A DNA stretch of 64,000 nucleotides from Planctomycetota bacterium (GCA_024280755.1 JAJRPN010000002.1:50374-114373), one strand, 5' to 3'. Shown: positions 1 through 10,280, counted from the first letter of the stretch. Numbers and translations: made by a program. The notes: generated by a model not told the origin, from the letters alone.

Positions 1-28
1 TCCAGATCCAAATCCTGGTTTTCCGCTT

Positions 29-535
29 ATGTCGATGTCGCATTGGCAGGCATCGAATCTCTGGGCCAATTTGTTTCTTGAGGAGTACCCGTGGGCGGGG
101 AATGAGCAGATGTATCTTGCCCCGGGCGCAGAGCGGGACTTCAGTAACCAACAGGTTATAGTAACTACTTTTTCTTCGTTCCAATATTCCGCTTCATTTT
201 TAGGTCAACCAAGGATATGGAACGGGCAGGGTGAAACTTTTCCAGACTTTGAATGGGAAAAGCTTGAACGCAGTGTTCGGCAATCGATGGTGCGGTATCC
301 GTCTGCTAAGGCGCTGATGTGGGATGTGGAGATGCCGTATATTCGTAGGCCTTTGGAGCGAGATCTGTATTTTAATCTGCTGGAAAAGACACCGATTTTG
401 TTTGCTGATCAACATGTTGAGAGCCGAATTCCTGCCGAGGCCAATCCTGGGGTAACGAACTGGGCAACCTATGCTGCCCATGCGCATCCGTTTCTCCATA
501 ACACCAAAGATGGTGTATATGGAAGGGACTATTAG
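29..535 (+). CDS. C-terminal part of a prepilin-type/DUF1559-like secreted protein (5' end probably outside window)
   Basis: Open frame from the window edge; C-terminus 'HNTKDGVYGRDY' resembles ends of planctomycete prepilin-like proteins. Confidence 0.4.
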   Translation: MSMSHWQASNLWANLFLEEYPWAGNEQMYLAPGAERDFSNQQVIVTTFSSFQYSASFLGQPRIWNGQGETFPDFEWEKLERSVRQSMVRYPSAKALMWDVEMPYIRRPLERDLYFNLLEKTPILFADQHVESRIPAEANPGVTNWATYAAHAHPFLHNTKDGVYGRDY

Positions 536-552
536 CATTTGGTTTCGTGTTT

Positions 553-629
553 ACGAGCCGCGACCGCGAGGGAGTGATCTTCTCTTTGTCCAGAAACCCA
601 AAGACCGCTCCCTCACGGTCGCGGCTCGT
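553..629. repeat. Intergenic inverted repeat, family A ('CGAGCCGCGACCGTGAGGGAG...CTCCCTCACGGTCGCGGCTCG'), copy 1
   Basis: Near-perfect palindromic arms; same sequence at 5278-5357 and 24921-24997. Confidence 0.9.
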
Positions 630-639
630 TTGAGCATCG

Positions 640-1269
640 TTACTTGGTGTGCATGGTGTGGGCGATGCGGGCGGCTTTGACGATCATGATGGCCTCGGCG
701 ATCGCCTCGTCGATGTTTTCGTTGACTAAAAACTGGTCATAGGCATCGCAGGCTTTGGCTTCGGCGATCTCTCGCTTGGCTTCGGCGAATCGTTTTTGGA
801 TCAGCTCTTCGCTCTCGCGTTTGCGGTTTCGCAATCGGCGGAGGAGTTCGTCCTCGCTTGGAGGCAGGATAAAGAGCCCGAACGCGTCGGGGATTTTGGC
901 TTTGACTTGCTTTGCACCTTCGACATCGATTTCGAGGATGACGAGTCGGCCTCGGGAGAGTTGTTCGTCCACCCATTTTTTTCGCGTGCCGTACTTTCTG
1001 CCGAAGACATCGGCCCATTCCAAGAAAGCCTTTTTGTCGATCAGTTTTTGGAACTCGTCGTCGTAGATAAAGTGATAATCGACTGCTTCGACATCTGCTT
1101 CTGTTTTGTCGCGGGTTGTGCATGAAATGGAGAAGACAGAGTCGGCTATGGCGCGATCTATGCCTCGGGTGATGGTTGTTTTTCCAGCACCTGAGGGTCC
1201 AGAGATCATGAGCAGCAGCCCGTCATCGGTGTCTGTCGGGAGGCGAGGATGATGGGTTTGGTCGACCAT
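640..1269 (-). CDS. gmk: Guanylate kinase
   Basis: P-loop 'LLLMISGPSGAGKTTI', 'SISCTTRDKTEADVEAVDYHFI'; start trimmed to MVDQTHH from the longer ORF. Confidence 0.95.
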   Translation of the reverse strand: MVDQTHHPRLPTDTDDGLLLMISGPSGAGKTTITRGIDRAIADSVFSISCTTRDKTEADVEAVDYHFIYDDEFQKLIDKKAFLEWADVFGRKYGTRKKWVDEQLSRGRLVILEIDVEGAKQVKAKIPDAFGLFILPPSEDELLRRLRNRKRESEELIQKRFAEAKREIAEAKACDAYDQFLVNENIDEAIAEAIMIVKAARIAHTMHTK

Positions 1270-1331
1270 GAGAGAATATAGACATGTGATTGAGAGCCGG
1301 TCGAAACGATTGGAGTGTACGCCCAAAAAAA

Positions 1332-1367
1332 GCGAATCCCAGCCCCACTCACTGGGCTGGGATTCGC
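1332..1367 (-). terminator. Rho-independent terminator of the 1427-2083 gene
   Basis: Perfect 14-bp arms gcgaatcccagccc/gggctgggattcgc, followed by a T-tract on the minus strand. Confidence 0.85.
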
Positions 1368-1426
1368 AATGTAACCTGATCGCGGATGAACAAAGAATCC
1401 ACGATGCAGGAAAGGAAACGGTGTGG

Positions 1427-2083
1427 CTAGTGCTTGCGTCTGGGCTTTCTTCGAGAGCCGAGAAGTCCACCCAGTGCCAAGATGCTCAGAGCACCTGGCG
1501 TGGGTGTTGTTTGGACGGAGCCTCCGAGCGTTCTGATTCGATCGGATAAGTCTCGGCCGTACTGGAAGTTGAGATCGATGAACCCAGATTGGTATCCATC
1601 GAGCGGATTGCCCGAGAGATCGCCGACGAAAACTTCATAGCGTGCATAGTGCGGGCCATGAACTTCGGTCGCGTACCAGTTGTGGATCATGGTGCCATCC
1701 CACTGCCATGTGTCCGAGCTGTCTTGGGTGCCGAAGATTGGATCGAAAGATCCTTGTTCAAACACGGAAAGATGAGGGGACATCGCGAGCGTGCGGACAA
1801 AGATTCCTGATGCTGGCGGCAGCGAGATAAACCCGTTTGCGAGCCAGCCGAACTGCGCGTTGTAGCCCAGGTCGTTGAGTGCGCTCGACGAGCCTGTGAA
1901 TGTTCCGTTGTTGTCTTGCATGTCTACGGCTGCCATTGATGGCGACTCGAAGGTGAGGAAGATTTCGTTTTGGAACAGGGTCACGAGCAGGTGGGACATT
2001 GGGCCGCCGAGCGTTGGGATATCTGCGAGGGCTGAAGAGCCTAATGCGCCGAGCAAGGCGGTGGAGACGATGATTGCCTTCAT
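1427..2083 (-). CDS. PEP-CTERM-like secreted protein
   Basis: Signal peptide; C-terminus 'TPGALSILALGGLLGSRRKPRRKH'. Confidence 0.7.
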   Translation of the reverse strand: MKAIIVSTALLGALGSSALADIPTLGGPMSHLLVTLFQNEIFLTFESPSMAAVDMQDNNGTFTGSSSALNDLGYNAQFGWLANGFISLPPASGIFVRTLAMSPHLSVFEQGSFDPIFGTQDSSDTWQWDGTMIHNWYATEVHGPHYARYEVFVGDLSGNPLDGYQSGFIDLNFQYGRDLSDRIRTLGGSVQTTPTPGALSILALGGLLGSRRKPRRKH

Positions 2084-2084
2084 A

Positions 2085-2717
2085 TCATGCTCGCTTTCTG
2101 CGTGTTGCGATCAGTGAGCCCATGCCTAGGAGGGCGAGCGATGATGGGGAAGGCACTGCGCGGAAGTTAAGGGCGATGGCGGTTTCGCCGAAGCCTGAGA
2201 TTGCGTCGCCGTTGGCATCGCCGACATAGATGCGGTAGTTTGCTTCATAGTCGCCGAGTTCTGAAGCACTGTACCAGTTGTGGGTCATCATGCCGCTCCA
2301 TTGCCAGTTCATGTCTGAACCTGCGGTGCCGAAGATCGGGTCAAATGTTTGCATGGGGATCATCATGCGCATCCCGCCTTGGTATGTTTCAAGGCCTGTG
2401 GTTTGTGAGGTCATCTCGATCCAGATGGAGTTTCCGAATCCTGGATCGACGATGCCGTCGAGTACCCAGCCGTATTGATCGGAGTAGTACTGGTTATCGA
2501 GAGTCGACGCGTTGGCGTCGTATGTTTCGCCTGCGAAGCGTTGCATTTCGACGGGGTTGGTTGCGCTGGTGTTGACATGTGCATGGAGTGCGTTGGTGTC
2601 ATCCATCGAGACCATAATGTGTTCCATCGGCCAGGTGTGCGCGTTGGGCATGCCCGCTGTTGCGAGGGTTGTTGCTGCTGCGATGGTCATGGTTACGATT
2701 GTTGTTGCGTTCTTCAT
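2085..2717 (-). CDS. PEP-CTERM-like secreted protein, paralog of the neighbour
   Basis: Signal peptide; C-terminus 'PSPSSLALLGMGSLIATRRKRA'; shares 'FDPIFGT..S..WQW.G.M.HNWY' with 1427-2083. Confidence 0.75.
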   Translation of the reverse strand: MKNATTIVTMTIAAATTLATAGMPNAHTWPMEHIMVSMDDTNALHAHVNTSATNPVEMQRFAGETYDANASTLDNQYYSDQYGWVLDGIVDPGFGNSIWIEMTSQTTGLETYQGGMRMMIPMQTFDPIFGTAGSDMNWQWSGMMTHNWYSASELGDYEANYRIYVGDANGDAISGFGETAIALNFRAVPSPSSLALLGMGSLIATRRKRA

Positions 2718-2744
2718 CTTATGTAAATCCTTTAAAAAAACAGG

Positions 2745-3533
2745 TTAGTCGTCGGTGTCAATAAACAGTTTGTTGATCATGGGGTTCCATTGATCGTGAT
2801 GTGATTCGGGGTTGTATGTTTCGATGAGTGCTGCGTTTGCTGCGTGGCCGTCGAGATAGGCGTAGCCCGATGTCTCGCCATGACGATCAGAAGCCACTTC
2901 GAACTCTGGGTCAACTCCTGCGGTTCGCCAGAAGTGAGCCATGATGTGATCGCGCGATGAAGTTTCGGTCAGCCCGCCCATCAACACAGTGGTCGATGGG
3001 TGAGGGGTTGCGAAGAGCTTTCCAAACGGAGGCTTTGATGTGCCGCCCGAGCGAGAGGGATCGATCTCGGATATTTTGAGTTCAAAGTAGACATTCATGC
3101 CATAGCTGAACGCGGGCATCGAGAATGGCAATCCGGATTGTTCGATCGGGCTTTCGCGTCGATCGTGTGGGCAACGATAAAACGAGTTTGTCGCATCCCA
3201 CCATCCGGTGTCATCCCATGTATAACTTGTGCCTTCGAAGGCTCTGCCTGTGATTGGTTCGTAGAGCGTCGCTGCCCAAGGCAGCGCGTTGAACCCGGCG
3301 GAGTGGCTCGATTTGGGTAAGTTACTGTGGTGATCATCTGCATATTGGTGGATCGTGATTCCCAGTGTTCGCAAGTTGGCGAGGCACTGGATCGAACGCG
3401 CGCTGTCGCGTGCGCTGCCCAATGACGGGAGCAAAATACCAATCAGTAATGCGATGATCGCGATGACAACCAGAAGCTCGATGAGCGTGAACGCACCGTG
3501 TGCCTTTGCGGGCGTGCGCGTGAGAACAGACAT
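2745..3533 (-). CDS. Type II secretion/prepilin-type N-terminal cleavage domain protein
   Basis: 'GAFTLIELLVVIAIIALLIGILLPSL' prepilin motif; start trimmed to MSVLTRTP. Confidence 0.85.
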   Translation of the reverse strand: MSVLTRTPAKAHGAFTLIELLVVIAIIALLIGILLPSLGSARDSARSIQCLANLRTLGITIHQYADDHHSNLPKSSHSAGFNALPWAATLYEPITGRAFEGTSYTWDDTGWWDATNSFYRCPHDRRESPIEQSGLPFSMPAFSYGMNVYFELKISEIDPSRSGGTSKPPFGKLFATPHPSTTVLMGGLTETSSRDHIMAHFWRTAGVDPEFEVASDRHGETSGYAYLDGHAANAALIETYNPESHHDQWNPMINKLFIDTDD

Positions 3534-3631
3534 GAGTTGACCTTTCGTTGTGCTTGAAAACAAACAGAAGCACAGTGAACCAGCGCATGCCAAAGGCACG
3601 CGCATCGAGAGCAGTTCAAAGAAACGAAAGT

Positions 3632-4084
3632 TCAGGCTCGTGGTGGCGGCGTGGGCAGATCGCGTACTGGATCGAGCGGGGCATCGTCTTGGCTGATCAG
3701 GTGGGCGATTGATGCGGGTGATGCAAGTGCGTTGCTTTGGCGTGCGCCAAAGACAAAGGACAGGAAGATCGAAGCGCACCCGGCTTGCGATGCTATCGAG
3801 GCTGCTTCAAAGCGCGAACTTTTGGGCATGCGCTTTGGGTTGTCGGTTGGGGTGGAGGGGGAATCTGAGTATCCGGTGTCGGCGTTCTCATCGACAATGC
3901 ACAGCGGGCAATCGGGTTCAATGGCTGTTGTCGGCAAGCATGAACACATGTCTTGGCCACAGACGGACCACGCCGGTCTGCTTTGCATCTTGGCTGAGAG
4001 TACAAGCGACCATCCAGATCCGGCGAAGACGAACCCGGTGACAAAGAATGCCATGGCGACGATTTGAAGGTGGCTGTGTCTCAT
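3632..4084 (-). CDS. Hypothetical secreted/membrane protein
   Basis: ORF with N-terminal hydrophobic segment. Confidence 0.45.
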   Translation of the reverse strand: MRHSHLQIVAMAFFVTGFVFAGSGWSLVLSAKMQSRPAWSVCGQDMCSCLPTTAIEPDCPLCIVDENADTGYSDSPSTPTDNPKRMPKSSRFEAASIASQAGCASIFLSFVFGARQSNALASPASIAHLISQDDAPLDPVRDLPTPPPRA

Positions 4085-4120
4085 TTGACAGGAAACTATA
4101 CGCTTGAGCAGGAAACAAAG

Positions 4121-5248
4121 TCAAGGGTGAGCCTGAAGAAGTATGGAATCTGCTGCCTGTTGAGCTGTTTTGTACTCAATTTGCTCGATCGCGCATTGTT
4201 CTGGGTGATCGTTGGCGGATTGGTCGGGTGGTCGGGTTGGATCGGCGACGATGATGGTTTCGGAGGGTGATCCGTTGGGCAAGGGTTTGGTTGGGATGGT
4301 GGTCCATCGTGGATCGGTCGGGCCAAAAAGGGTGATCAAAGGCGTACCAAACGCTGCTGCGATGTGGCGCGGGCCGGTGTCGTTGGTGATCATGATCTTC
4401 GCACCAGCGATGATCGGTTTGAGCGCGCCCAAGGTGTTGCCGAGCGCGGGCAGTGAGATCGGGTTGGAGTTGGCGAGGGTGATAATCTCGTCGCAGAGTT
4501 CGGCTTCAGCCGGTGAGCCGTTGATGAGGACGGCGAGGTTGTGTTTGTGAGAGAGATGATCCGCGATCTTGGCAAAGCGATCGGCGGGCCAGCGTTTGGC
4601 GTGGTTGTTGCCGCCGGGGTTGAGGATGGCGTAGTTGGTATCGCCGTCTATGTGCCCGCGTCCGAGGATGTCGGTCGCCTTGGTTTGATCGTCATCAGTG
4701 AACCCGAGTTCCATGAACGCATCGCTGGGCAATGCGAGGGGCATGTCTTTGCAGTTGGTCGGTGTGTGGATCGACCAATCGATAGGATCTTCGTCGAGCA
4801 GATGCGATGCGAGGTTCCAGTAGTAATCGACAGCGGGGGTGAGCTTCCACGAACGATCAGCGTTTCGAGGCGGCGCGATGGGGTCGGTCAAAAGGACGGC
4901 GCGCGAGTCTCGGTTGTAGCCGATGCGCCGAGGGATGAATGCCAGGCGAGTCGTTAATGCGGTGGAGAACGAGTTGGTGAGCAGGAGTGCGGAGTCGTAT
5001 TGTCGCGGGCGGATTTTGTTGGCGGTTTTTTTGGTTGCCATCATGCCGTGTTGGGTAGTGATGTGGAGTTCATCGAAGAGTGTGTTGCCGGTGAGGAGTT
5101 GGTCCATCCCGGGGCGGACTAAGCCGCCGATGAAGATACCGGGGTATGCGTCGCGCAATCGACGAACGGTTGGCGTGGCCATCACGATATCGCCAACCCA
5201 TGAGGGCATGACGATGAGGAGTCGGAGTGGTGATGATGGCGCAGGCAT
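4121..5248 (-). CDS. Glycosyltransferase family 9 (heptosyltransferase-like)
   Basis: 'LLIVMPSWVGDIVMATPTVRRLR', 'NPGGNNHAKRWPADRFAKIADHL', 'NDTGPRHIAAAFGTPLITLFGPTDP'. Confidence 0.9.
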   Translation of the reverse strand: MPAPSSPLRLLIVMPSWVGDIVMATPTVRRLRDAYPGIFIGGLVRPGMDQLLTGNTLFDELHITTQHGMMATKKTANKIRPRQYDSALLLTNSFSTALTTRLAFIPRRIGYNRDSRAVLLTDPIAPPRNADRSWKLTPAVDYYWNLASHLLDEDPIDWSIHTPTNCKDMPLALPSDAFMELGFTDDDQTKATDILGRGHIDGDTNYAILNPGGNNHAKRWPADRFAKIADHLSHKHNLAVLINGSPAEAELCDEIITLANSNPISLPALGNTLGALKPIIAGAKIMITNDTGPRHIAAAFGTPLITLFGPTDPRWTTIPTKPLPNGSPSETIIVADPTRPPDQSANDHPEQCAIEQIEYKTAQQAADSILLQAHP

Positions 5249-5277
5249 GAAGAGAGGGTAGGAGGAGTGTGATGTAT

Positions 5278-5357
5278 TGACGAGCCGCGACCGTGAGGGA
5301 GTGGTCTTTGATCATTCAGAAAAGAGAAGACCGCTCCCTCACGGTCGCGGCTCGTCA
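5278..5357. repeat. Intergenic inverted repeat, family A, copy 2
   Basis: Palindromic gacgagccgcgaccgtgagggag...ctccctcacggtcgcggctcgtc; covers the stop of 5355-6275. Confidence 0.9.
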
Positions 5358-6275
5358 AGTCAGGGGATCGTGTGCACTTGGCCAGAGGTCTTTGCTGGTG
5401 TGGGATGTGTGCCAGCGGTTGGTGTCTCGGCGGAGCTGGGCGATGAATGCCAGGGCGCTAAGTTTGGGCAAATCGAGTGTTGCCGTGATGGATGATTCGG
5501 TGGTGGTAATGGAGATGATGCGGATGCCTGTGCGCTCGGCAATGGCGGTCGCGCAGGCTTCGACGGTGCTGCGGATGCGCTCGTCGGCGAGTGGTTGATC
5601 AAACTCGTTGATCGCTTTGAGTGTAACGGTGGTCGTTGGATGGGCGGCTTGCTCGTCGTCGATATTGAGGATGAGCCGAGCAGCGTGGGCGAGATCGGCG
5701 ATGGGAGAATCGTGCGCGACGCGGATGGTTTGGGTTGCGGGCACGCCGGCAGCGATGGCGGCGTCGAGATCTCGCTGCTTGTCGCCGACCATCCATGATC
5801 GCTTGGGATCAAGATTGAGCTCTTTGCACGCGGCGGTGATCATGCCGGGGTGAGGTTTGCGCCAATCGTGCTCTGCTTTGAGATGGGGGACCACGCCGGT
5901 CTCTGGGTGGAACGGGCACGAGTACCAGGTGTCGATGATTTGGTCGTCGAAGAGTGCGAGGGAATCGTCGGGGTGCAATGTTTGTTCTGTGTGATGGATG
6001 AGGTTGCGCATGCGATCGTTGCAGGCATCGACATCGTGCATGGTGCCACCCGCGCGGGCGACGCCGCCTTGGTTGGTGATGACGACGATGCGGTAGCCAG
6101 CGTCTTTGAGCGCATGGAGTGCTTCGATGACGCCGGGGAAGAGCAGCGAGAACTCAGGCTTGAGCAGGTCGCCCCACTTGACATTCTCCCAAGCCGCGTC
6201 AGGGAGATCGGCGTTGCGGTTGATGGTGTCATCGCGATCGAGGAAGATCGCGGGGCGTGGGGGATTGTTTGGCAT
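5355..6275 (-). CDS. gmhB: D-glycero-D-manno-heptose 1,7-bisphosphate phosphatase-like HAD protein with C-terminal extension
   Basis: 'AIFLDRDDTINRNADLP', 'ITNQGGVARAG', 'WRKPHPGMI', 'SWMVGDKQRDLDAA'; about 100 extra residues after the HAD domain. Confidence 0.85.
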   Translation of the reverse strand: MPNNPPRPAIFLDRDDTINRNADLPDAAWENVKWGDLLKPEFSLLFPGVIEALHALKDAGYRIVVITNQGGVARAGGTMHDVDACNDRMRNLIHHTEQTLHPDDSLALFDDQIIDTWYSCPFHPETGVVPHLKAEHDWRKPHPGMITAACKELNLDPKRSWMVGDKQRDLDAAIAAGVPATQTIRVAHDSPIADLAHAARLILNIDDEQAAHPTTTVTLKAINEFDQPLADERIRSTVEACATAIAERTGIRIISITTTESSITATLDLPKLSALAFIAQLRRDTNRWHTSHTSKDLWPSAHDPLT

Positions 6276-6330
6276 GTGATGATGATAGGTTTGTGGAACT
6301 GGCGGTATTAGGAACTGGTATACTCATTCA

Positions 6331-7881
6331 ATGATCTGGACTATTGCTTATTGGGTGTTGTTGGTGCTTGGGGTTCTTGTTGGGCTGCGGGCGTTGTTGT
6401 GGGATCGCGCGGGGTTTTGTGGGCGGGCGAAGCTGCGGTGTCGGAAGTGTTGGTATGACCTGACGGCTGCGCCCGGGGACTTGCGTGAAGAGCCGATCGT
6501 GTGCCCAGAGTGCGGCAAGAAGCATGCGAGCCGACGGGCGATGCGCAAGACTCGGCGGAGCAGGCGATGGGTTGCAGCGGCGATGGTACTTGTGTTTGCA
6601 TCATATTCTGTTCGAATGACACCAAAGATTAAAAAATATGGCCGGTGGGCTGCTGTACCCAACTGGGTGTTGATCGCTTCAATTCATCAGATCCCTGAGT
6701 TTGTTCAAAATCCTGATATTGAATGGGAGGCTATTTCATATGGTCGATCATCTTCGTTCCAACGAGCGCATGGGGTGTTGCAGTGGAAAGCTCGCGTTGG
6801 TGATTTGAGTTGGTTTGATTATCAACTTGTTGCTTGGCTTGCTCGGACAGAAGGGGAAGAAGGGCTTTGTATAAAAAATGACGGGCGAGCCAACGGCGTG
6901 CAGCCAAGGGCAACGGCATATCTCGTTCTGATGGAATCCGGAATTCGGAGAGGCAAGCTTGGCGAGTTTCATTCTCGTTGGTACAGACAACTGGTAAGTG
7001 TGAAAGTAATCACTCGGCCAGCATGGCCGGAAGGGTATCGGGTGTTTGGCCGTCCGCAGATTTTAAGTGCGTTTGGGAAGTATGCGAAAGATCCTCATCT
7101 TCGTGTTCGTTTTTTTGATCCAACTCATGGGACTTCGATTTTCTCCCCTACATCAAATGGTTTGCCATGGAAAATTGAGGATTTAGATTTTTCTGGATTA
7201 CAGTTTCAACCTCCTCGATTTGGACGACCAAGCAAGCTTGCAAATATTGCATGGAGCGATGGCATGATTGAACTCAAGCCAAGAGATCCATCAGATAATT
7301 ATGCAGATCTTCAAGTGACTGTTACTGAATATATGGGTGAAGGCAGAGAGCTTGGAGAACCAGAAACAGTTATTGATCGCTATCAACTCTCAGTCCCTGT
7401 AGCCCGAGTTCGTGATATTGATCAGTTGGTAACAGTTGTTTCAAGCCAAGACATCATCGACGAGATTCAACGGTGTGTTCGTGCGGAAGGGTATTGGTGG
7501 TATGACTTGCATGGCCAGAGACGGATTGTTCTTTCGATGAAGTTGAAAGATGATCCGAGAATACAAAGACGACGCTATACATTTGGGAATGACACTATTA
7601 CAGCTCGGAGGAATAGCAATGGCGGGCTTTATGGAGGCGCATGGTGGGCACTTGAGCCGACCGCGGACGGTGGGTGGCATCTTGTGCATGGGTGGAAGCT
7701 CGTCTCCATGTATGGTGGGGCAACTGAGCAGAGCTTACTCACAAGTGGTGATCAGCCATGGCGGCTCTTGGTATCATCAAATCCCGAGTTCTGTTTGAGA
7801 GATTTGGAAGCGACCCATGTTCTTGATGGTGGGTTCTCGCTTCAAATATCATGGACCATGATGCCAGAAGATGAGTGGTAA
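6331..7881 (+). CDS. Membrane protein with N-terminal zinc ribbon
   Basis: 'LRCRKCWYDLTAAPGDLREEPIVCPECGKK' plus TM segments. Confidence 0.6.
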   Translation: MIWTIAYWVLLVLGVLVGLRALLWDRAGFCGRAKLRCRKCWYDLTAAPGDLREEPIVCPECGKKHASRRAMRKTRRSRRWVAAAMVLVFASYSVRMTPKIKKYGRWAAVPNWVLIASIHQIPEFVQNPDIEWEAISYGRSSSFQRAHGVLQWKARVGDLSWFDYQLVAWLARTEGEEGLCIKNDGRANGVQPRATAYLVLMESGIRRGKLGEFHSRWYRQLVSVKVITRPAWPEGYRVFGRPQILSAFGKYAKDPHLRVRFFDPTHGTSIFSPTSNGLPWKIEDLDFSGLQFQPPRFGRPSKLANIAWSDGMIELKPRDPSDNYADLQVTVTEYMGEGRELGEPETVIDRYQLSVPVARVRDIDQLVTVVSSQDIIDEIQRCVRAEGYWWYDLHGQRRIVLSMKLKDDPRIQRRRYTFGNDTITARRNSNGGLYGGAWWALEPTADGGWHLVHGWKLVSMYGGATEQSLLTSGDQPWRLLVSSNPEFCLRDLEATHVLDGGFSLQISWTMMPEDEW

Positions 7882-7883
7882 AA

Positions 7884-7907
7884 AAGACCCCGCCGAAGCG
7901 GGGTCTT
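7884..7907. terminator. Bidirectional terminator between convergent genes
   Basis: Perfect 10-bp arms aagaccccgc/gcggggtctt, loop cgaa. Confidence 0.85.
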
Positions 7908-7932
7908 GAGCGGATCGATTGTTGACTCAGCT

Positions 7933-9027
7933 TTACGCGATCGTGACTTTGTCGTCGAGGTACACATCTTGAATCGCCTGAAGCAGCGCTGCCCCTTCGC
8001 CCAGTGGGCGTTGGAAGGCTTTGCGGCCGGAGATCAGGCCCATGCCGCCGGCGCGTTTGTTGATGACTGCTGTGGTGACGGCTTCTTTGAGATCGCCGGC
8101 GCCGCTTGATGCACCGCCTGAGTTAATCAGGGGGGATCGGCCCATGTAGCAGTTAGCGACTTGGTATCGGCAGAGGTCGATCGGGTGGCCGCCGCCGCCG
8201 GTTTCGTCGCAGCCGGCGAGTTTGGTGTAGATGGAGTTGTCGAACTTGCCGTAGGAGGAGTCGCCTGAGTTGAGCGCGGAGTAGCCGCCGTTGTTGGTGG
8301 GGAGTTTTTGCTTGATGATGTCGGCTTGGATGGTGACGCCGAGGTGGTTGGCCTGTGCGGTCAGGTCTGCCGAGGCGTGGTAATCGACGCCGTTGACTTT
8401 GAAGGCGTTGTTGCGGATGTAGCACCAGAGGACGGTGACCATGCCATATTCATGTGCTTCGTGGAACATGTCGGCGACATACTGGATCTGAGCTTCGGAT
8501 TCATCGGACCCAAAGTAGATCGTCGCGCCGACAGCAGCGGCTCCCATCTCCCAGCATTGCTTGATGTTGCCAAACGGAACCTGATTGAAGGTGTTTGGAT
8601 AGGTCATCAGTTCGTTGTGGTTGAACTTGACGAGGTAGGGGATTTTGTGTGCGTATTTGCGGGCGGTTGCGCCCAGCACGCCGAAGGTCGATGCGACGGC
8701 GTTGCATCCGCCTTCGATCGCGAGCTCGATGATTGATTCTGGATCGAAGTAGGTTGGGTTTGGCGCGAACGATGCGCCGGCGGAGTGTTCGATGCCCTGG
8801 TCAACGGGGAGGATCGAGGTGTAGCCGGTGCCGGCGAGGCGTCCGGTATTGAAGATGCGCTGGAAGTTGTTGAGAACATTTTGGTTGCGATCGGTCATCG
8901 CGAGGATGCGATCGACGAAGTCGCTGCCGGGGAGGTGGAGTTGGTCTTTGGAGATCGCGGGGGTGTTGAAGTTGAGCAAGGAGTCGTCTGCGAGGGTTGA
9001 TTGGACATCGATGGTCAGGTTTGGCAT
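7933..9027 (-). CDS. fbaB: Class I fructose-bisphosphate aldolase (DhnA/FbaB type)
   Basis: '[22 protein letters not shown]', '[15 protein letters not shown]'; start trimmed to MPNLTIDV. Confidence 0.9.
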   Translation of the reverse strand: MPNLTIDVQSTLADDSLLNFNTPAISKDQLHLPGSDFVDRILAMTDRNQNVLNNFQRIFNTGRLAGTGYTSILPVDQGIEHSAGASFAPNPTYFDPESIIELAIEGGCNAVASTFGVLGATARKYAHKIPYLVKFNHNELMTYPNTFNQVPFGNIKQCWEMGAAAVGATIYFGSDESEAQIQYVADMFHEAHEYGMVTVLWCYIRNNAFKVNGVDYHASADLTAQANHLGVTIQADIIKQKLPTNNGGYSALNSGDSSYGKFDNSIYTKLAGCDETGGGGHPIDLCRYQVANCYMGRSPLINSGGASSGAGDLKEAVTTAVINKRAGGMGLISGRKAFQRPLGEGAALLQAIQDVYLDDKVTIA

Positions 9028-9128
9028 TGGTGTTTCTCTCTGGTGAGTGATGGGTGACGAATCAGTGTATCCGGTTCTCCGATCATTCAATCGGATTGTC
9101 CGGATAGGTCAATGGTATCCATATCGGC

Positions 9129-10280
9129 TCATTGCGTGTAGTTCTTTGGTCCTGATTCGATGGCTTTACGGATGGCGGAGTCGAGTTTTTTTGCAGCGAC
9201 GGGTGTGGCGAGTTGTTCGAGGAAATCGGCATAGGCTCGATCAACCATCGCTTGGCGTTCTTGGGGGTGATCGAGGAGATACGAGATAGATTGGGCATAT
9301 TCGTCGACAGTGTCGGCCAGCATGCCGTTGGTGCGGTGATCGAAGAAGTCGGAATGATCGGGGACGGTATCGGTGACGACAGCGGTGTTGGTAGCGATGT
9401 AGGAGAGGATTTTGCCGAAGGATTTGCCGTGGGCGTAATCATTTTCGAGCCGAACCGGGTGGATCCCGATCGGGGTTTGGGCGATGGTGTCGAGATAGTC
9501 GGTGTATTGGTCGAAGTAGCCAAACTGCTTGAGCTTGACCCCGGCTTCGAGCAAAGGCCTGGCGAATGTGTTCGCCCACTCTTTGTTCTTGCACCCGGTC
9601 ATCCAGAACTCGAAATCGGTGCGATGGGATTGGAGTGTGCAGATGGCATTGGTGATGAAGTCTGATTCGGTGGTGTAGCCAACGGGGTTGTTGGGGGCCC
9701 ACATGATGATGTTGGGGCGTTGAGCGTTTGGAATCTTTGGAGTTGTTGCACGAGGGACATGGGGCACCCAGATTTTTTCAACATGATCATTGTGTTGGGC
9801 ACACCATGATTTGACATACTCATTGCCGGCGATGACTAGGGCGGCAGCCTGAGTGCATTCAACAACATGGTCATGCTCTTTGGGATCGAGAAAGTCGGCG
9901 TCGTCCATCAGGAACACGAGCGGGATGTTTGGATAGTGGTGCGGGCGGTTTTTCCAGGTGCGGGCCTTGAGAAAGAAGATCGCGTCGGGCTTGAGCAGTT
10001 TGCACAGGCGTTTGCGTTGGGAGAGTTCGAGCTGAGGCGGGGCGAGCACGACATCCCACCCGAGCGATTCCATTTCTTTGAGTGCGCCTTGGCCCCACAG
10101 GAGCCCCGAGCAGGCTTTCCATGAATCGCACGGGAAGGCGACCAGCCGGGGGCGTCGAGACTTGAAGATGTGCTTGGACAGAATGGAGAGTTCGCGCACA
10201 CGATGAGCGGCGAATCTTTTGAGATTCGGTTTATCGCTCTGGATATCAACCTTTGGATCCTTGTGATAGGTCACGAACAA
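9129..10280 (-). CDS. Glycosyltransferase (GT1/GT4-like)
   Basis: 'KSFGKILSYIATNTAVVTDTVPDHSDFF' glycosyltransferase C-terminal pattern. Confidence 0.65.
   Translation of the reverse strand: MFVTYHKDPKVDIQSDKPNLKRFAAHRVRELSILSKHIFKSRRPRLVAFPCDSWKACSGLLWGQGALKEMESLGWDVVLAPPQLELSQRKRLCKLLKPDAIFFLKARTWKNRPHHYPNIPLVFLMDDADFLDPKEHDHVVECTQAAALVIAGNEYVKSWCAQHNDHVEKIWVPHVPRATTPKIPNAQRPNIIMWAPNNPVGYTTESDFITNAICTLQSHRTDFEFWMTGCKNKEWANTFARPLLEAGVKLKQFGYFDQYTDYLDTIAQTPIGIHPVRLENDYAHGKSFGKILSYIATNTAVVTDTVPDHSDFFDHRTNGMLADTVDEYAQSISYLLDHPQERQAMVDRAYADFLEQLATPVAAKKLDSAIRKAIESGPKNYTQ

Noticed and set aside
640-1470. 276-aa version of gmk with a 67-aa N-terminal extension
   Set aside because: The extension runs across the terminator hairpin and into the neighbouring gene's 3' end; start at 1269 fits better
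5277-5598. Small ORFs containing 'DRSLTVAAR'
   Set aside because: Translations of the family A palindrome, not genes
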